From Micromonospora sp. NBRC 110009 (GTDB taxonomy: Bacteria > Actinomycetota > Actinomycetes > Mycobacteriales > Micromonosporaceae): a DNA stretch of 64,000 nt. The translations under genes and the position numbers were made by a program. The notes under the pieces were generated by a model. That model saw only the letters and a program-made list of their open reading frames with translations. It was not told the DNA's origin and searched no databases. Positions 59,736 to 64,000 of the stretch are shown here, piece by piece (position 1 is the stretch's first letter; each line of letters starts with the position of its first letter). The stretch is taken from positions 4,278,001 to 4,342,000 of the forward strand of contig NZ_CP130427.1 in assembly GCF_030518795.1 (NCBI RefSeq), in the 5' to 3' direction.

Positions 59736-60455
59736 CTATATCCATTCCGGTGGGGTCGGCAGGGGACCGTCGGGCGTGACGGTGAGCACCTCGCCCGCGC
59801 TGCGGCCGATCAGCCAGGCGGCGAGTTCCGGCGCGGGGCCGGCGATCCGGGGCGCTCCGTCGGGCTCGCCGATGCCCAGCTCGTGGCAGCCGCTGCCGGC
59901 GAAGCGCAGCAGCATCGCCGGCGCGGCGGGGCGGTCGGCCAGATCGGCGGCGGCCTCGTGCAGCAGCCGGTGGCTGAACGCCTCCGGCCAGTCCGCCGGC
60001 CGGTAGCCGGCCGCCAGGTCCACGTGGTGCACCTCGACCTCCCGCAGCCGGCCCCACACCAGCAGGGCAGCCACCCGGGGGCCGCGCGGCGTCTGCACCG
60101 TCGCGGTCCACGCCTCGACCGGCATGGCGGCGACGGCCGCGGCGAACCGGCCCGCGGACCGACGCAGGTCGTCCAGGTGGGCCGCCGGCGGCCGGGCGGC
60201 GCCGGCCTCGATGTCGGCGGCCCGGGCCGCCGGGCTGGCGTACATCGGGACGGGGTCGCCGGTGCGGGCGGCGGTGAGCAGGTTGACGAAGCCGTCGGCG
60301 TTGCGGGCCAGGTGGGTCAGCACGTGCCCGCGGGTCCAGCCCGGCAGCAGGGACGCGGCGGCGACGTCCGCGGCGTCGAAGGCGGCCGCGGTACGCAGCA
60401 GCCGTTCCGTCGCGTCGTCCAGTTCGCCGGTCAGCAACAGCGGATCGCTGGTCAC
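59736..60455 (-). CDS. Mycothiol-dependent maleylpyruvate isomerase-family protein
   Basis: A 239-residue MDMPI/DinB-like protein: LLPGWTRGHVLTHLARNADGFVNLL (first metal His), then REVEVHHVDLAAGYRPADWPEAF (more metal ligands), and a C-terminal helix-sheet domain with GEPDGAPRIAGPAPELAAWLIGRSAGEVL. Family members isomerise maleylpyruvate or transfer mycothiol. GTG 60455 follows TAGGGT by 6 nt, so it may be leaderless. Next to an MBL-fold thioesterase-like gene, a role in thiol-based detoxification is plausible. Confidence 0.9.
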   Translation of the reverse strand: MTSDPLLLTGELDDATERLLRTAAAFDAADVAAASLLPGWTRGHVLTHLARNADGFVNLLTAARTGDPVPMYASPAARAADIEAGAARPPAAHLDDLRRSAGRFAAAVAAMPVEAWTATVQTPRGPRVAALLVWGRLREVEVHHVDLAAGYRPADWPEAFSHRLLHEAAADLADRPAAPAMLLRFAGSGCHELGIGEPDGAPRIAGPAPELAAWLIGRSAGEVLTVTPDGPLPTPPEWI

Positions 60456-60461
60456 GCACCG

Positions 60462-60467
60462 ACCCTA
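60462..60467 (-). promoter_or_regulatory. -10 element (TAGGGT), leaderless MDMPI-type gene
   Basis: On the minus strand TAGGGT ends 6 nt before GTG 60455. No Shine-Dalgarno. Confidence 0.5.
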
Positions 60468-60620
60468 GCGGTACCGCGTCGCCACGTCGCCGGGGAAATC
60501 GCTTTCGGTTTGTCGGCGTGCCCCCTACCGTCGGCCCGACGGCTTCGGGTAGCGGCGTCAGACGCGCCGGGCTGAAGTCGTCGTATACGCGGCACCGGGA
60601 GTCGGAGGGAGGTGGTGAGC

Positions 60621-60671
60621 ATGCCGGTCGTAGCACGCGTGTTCCGCCATGAACCCCCTCGACACCGATGA
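60621..60671 (+). CDS. 16-codon upstream ORF, possible rsgA leader peptide
   Basis: ATG 60621 has GGAGGGAGG (60604-60612) 8 nt upstream, the best Shine-Dalgarno in this region, and encodes MPVVARVFRHEPPRHR then TGA. The stop overlaps the rsgA Shine-Dalgarno GAGGA (60670-60674), and rsgA starts 7 nt later. The peptide has five Arg and a Pro-Pro pair. This looks like translational coupling or an arrest-type leader controlling RsgA synthesis. A TATACG -10 lies at 60584-60589. Confidence 0.5.
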   Translation: MPVVARVFRHEPPRHR

Positions 60672-60678
60672 GGACACC

Positions 60679-61758
60679 ATGACACTCGATCTGACCGCCC
60701 TCGGCTGGGACGCCGACTGGGCGACCCACGTACGACGGCGCACCGACCACCGACCGGGCCGGGTGGCCCGCGTCGACCGCGGGATCTGCACCGTGCTCTG
60801 TCCGGAGGGGCCGGTGCGGGCCAGCCTGGGCGGGGCCGTGCTGGCCGCGGCCGCCCGCGACCTGACCGCGCTGCCCTGCGCCGGTGACTGGGTGCTGCTC
60901 GCCACCTGGCCGGACGGGCCGGTGACCGTGGAGACGGTGCTGCCCCGGCGCACCGCGCTGGTCCGCCGCACCGCCGGCAAGGACGCCAGCGGGCAGGTGC
61001 TCGCCGCCAACCTCGACGCCGCCGCGGTGGTCGAACCGGTGCACCCGGAGCCCGACGCCGCGCGGATCGAACGACTGCTCTCCCTGGCGCACGAGTCCGG
61101 CGCCGAGCCGCTGGTCGTGCTCACCAAGGCGGACCTGGCCGCCGACCCGGCGGCGGTCGCCCGGCAACTCGCCGCCCTCGCCCCCGGGGTGCCGGTGCTG
61201 CCGGTCAGCGCCGAGCGCGGCGTCGGGCTGGAACCGCTGCGCCGGTACGTCGCGCCGGGGCGCACCCTCGGGCTGCTCGGGCCCTCCGGCGCCGGCAAGT
61301 CGAGCCTGGTCAACGCGCTGGCCGGGGCGGAGGTGATGCGTACCCAGGCGATCCGGCGGGTGGACGGCAAGGGCCGGCACACCACCACCTGGCGGGCGCT
61401 GGTGCCGGTGCCGGACGGGGGCGCGGTGCTGGACACCCCCGGCGTCCGGGCGGTCGGCCTGCTGGACGGCACGGTAGGCCTGGACCGGGCCTTCACGGAC
61501 ATCGCCGAGCTGGCCACCGGCTGCCGGTATGCCGACTGCGCGCACGAGGCCGAGCCGGCCTGCGCGGTGCGGGCGGCGCTGGACAGCGGGGAGCTGCCGG
61601 TCCGGCGCTGGGAGAGCTGGCGCCGGCTGCAGCGGGAGGTGGCGTACGAGAGCCGCCGCCGGGAGGCCCGGGTGGCCGCCGAGCGGCGGGGGAGCTGGCG
61701 GGGTGGCCGGCGGCGGACGGCGCGTCCGACGCCGCCGCCCGGCCCCGGTGGATTCTGA
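60679..61758 (+). CDS. rsgA: Ribosome small subunit-dependent GTPase RsgA
   Basis: A 359-residue circularly permuted GTPase: OB-fold N terminus (about 35-105), G4 VVLTKADL, P-loop (G1) LLGPSGAGKSSLVNALAG, RRVDGKGRHTTTWRALVPV (G2 region), G3 VLDTPGVRAVGL, then a zinc knuckle CRYADCAHEAEPACAV. It matures the 30S subunit. ATG 60679 is chosen because GAGGA lies 4 nt upstream; the in-frame ATG 60649 has no Shine-Dalgarno. The basic tail RGSWRGGRRRTARPTPPPG may be disordered. Confidence 0.95.
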   Translation: MTLDLTALGWDADWATHVRRRTDHRPGRVARVDRGICTVLCPEGPVRASLGGAVLAAAARDLTALPCAGDWVLLATWPDGPVTVETVLPRRTALVRRTAGKDASGQVLAANLDAAAVVEPVHPEPDAARIERLLSLAHESGAEPLVVLTKADLAADPAAVARQLAALAPGVPVLPVSAERGVGLEPLRRYVAPGRTLGLLGPSGAGKSSLVNALAGAEVMRTQAIRRVDGKGRHTTTWRALVPVPDGGAVLDTPGVRAVGLLDGTVGLDRAFTDIAELATGCRYADCAHEAEPACAVRAALDSGELPVRRWESWRRLQREVAYESRRREARVAAERRGSWRGGRRRTARPTPPPGPGGF

Positions 61759-61769
61759 CCACGGCGATC

Positions 61770-61804
61770 CGGTCGGGCGGGCTGCGTTGCGTCCCGCCCG
61801 ACCG
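61770..61804 (+). terminator. Hairpin after rsgA
   Basis: CGGTCGGGCGGG (61770-61781) pairs perfectly with CCCGCCCGACCG (61793-61804), 11-nt loop, no U-tract. It separates rsgA from uvrA. Confidence 0.6.
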
Positions 61805-61854
61805 CGCTGAGCTGGGGGAATGTGCGCGCGGCGAAAGTTGTCGTACCTCGGGGC

Positions 61855-61860
61855 TAGAGT
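61855..61860 (+). promoter_or_regulatory. -10 element (TAGAGT), probable uvrA promoter
   Basis: TAGAGT lies about 105 bp before the uvrA GTG, leaving a leader of roughly 98 nt that contains a 7-bp hairpin (CGCTCAG/CTGAGCG, about 61900-61921). No LexA box (CGAAC-N4-GTTCG) is seen. Confidence 0.35.
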
Positions 61861-61964
61861 TGCCCAGGCGTCTTTTCTGCGCCTCGACAACCCTCGAAAC
61901 CGCTCAGACCACGTGCTGAGCGGACAGATCCGCCTCACATTCTTTCTCCGGGAGCACACGCACC

Positions 61965-64000
<2,036 letters not shown>

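Overview
The window reads as chromosomal DNA of a very GC-rich actinomycete, most likely a member of the Micromonosporaceae. The evidence is the strong G/C bias at third codon positions, GTG and TTG starts, TAGGGT-like -10 elements, a mycothiol-dependent-enzyme family protein, an ANTAR response regulator of the PdtaR type, and a gene order shared with other actinobacteria: pyk-tesB ... pdtaR ... polA-rpsA-coaE ... uvrB ... MBL hydrolase ... uvrA. The Mycobacterium tuberculosis order Rv1617-Rv1638 is recalled from knowledge, not computed. I see no prophage, insertion sequence, CRISPR array or large biosynthetic cluster.

Layout. 1-9 kb: end of a membrane protein, a small DUF6244-like protein, a secreted lipase, then a minus-strand GMC oxidoreductase, aldo/keto reductase and a multi-sensor PP2C/SpoIIE phosphatase, and small YciI and VOC proteins. 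9-18.5 kb: pyk-tesB, an Rrf2 regulator with a TauE/SafE permease, a luciferase-like oxidoreductase, an Lrp regulator divergent from a PLP gamma-lyase, and a TetR/epimerase operon divergent from an SDR with twin operators between them. 18.5-19.4 kb: a free-standing HTH plus LAGLIDADG protein directly behind a tRNA-Leu(CAA) gene. 19.4-26.6 kb: pdtaR, a lipoprotein and a five-gene liv-type ABC operon. 26.6-38.6 kb: polA, the DUF2945/DUF3140 pair, a methyltransferase, rpsA, coaE fused to a GrpB domain, a repeat-rich membrane-anchored protein, and uvrB.

38.6-64 kb: AraC and XRE/DUF5753 regulators flanking a frameshifted VOC gene; a pnuC-nadR operon (nicotinamide riboside salvage); a TerC gene behind a candidate yybP-ykoY manganese riboswitch; a ykfC-ykfB pair (muropeptide recycling); several hydrolases and methyltransferases; typA; a DedA protein fused to a degenerate PAP2 domain; a lytic-transglycosylase lipoprotein; a CocE-type hydrolase; an ArsR-MFS operon; a cold-shock gene; a second DedA; an MBL hydrolase operon; rsgA behind a 16-codon upstream ORF; and the 5' part of uvrA.

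Two general patterns. Many genes have a TANNNT hexamer ending 6-7 nt before the start codon and no Shine-Dalgarno sequence, so leaderless transcription looks common. Most convergent or operon ends carry long perfect GC hairpins, usually without a U-tract. Functional names rest on recognised motifs in the translated sequence; no database search was run.
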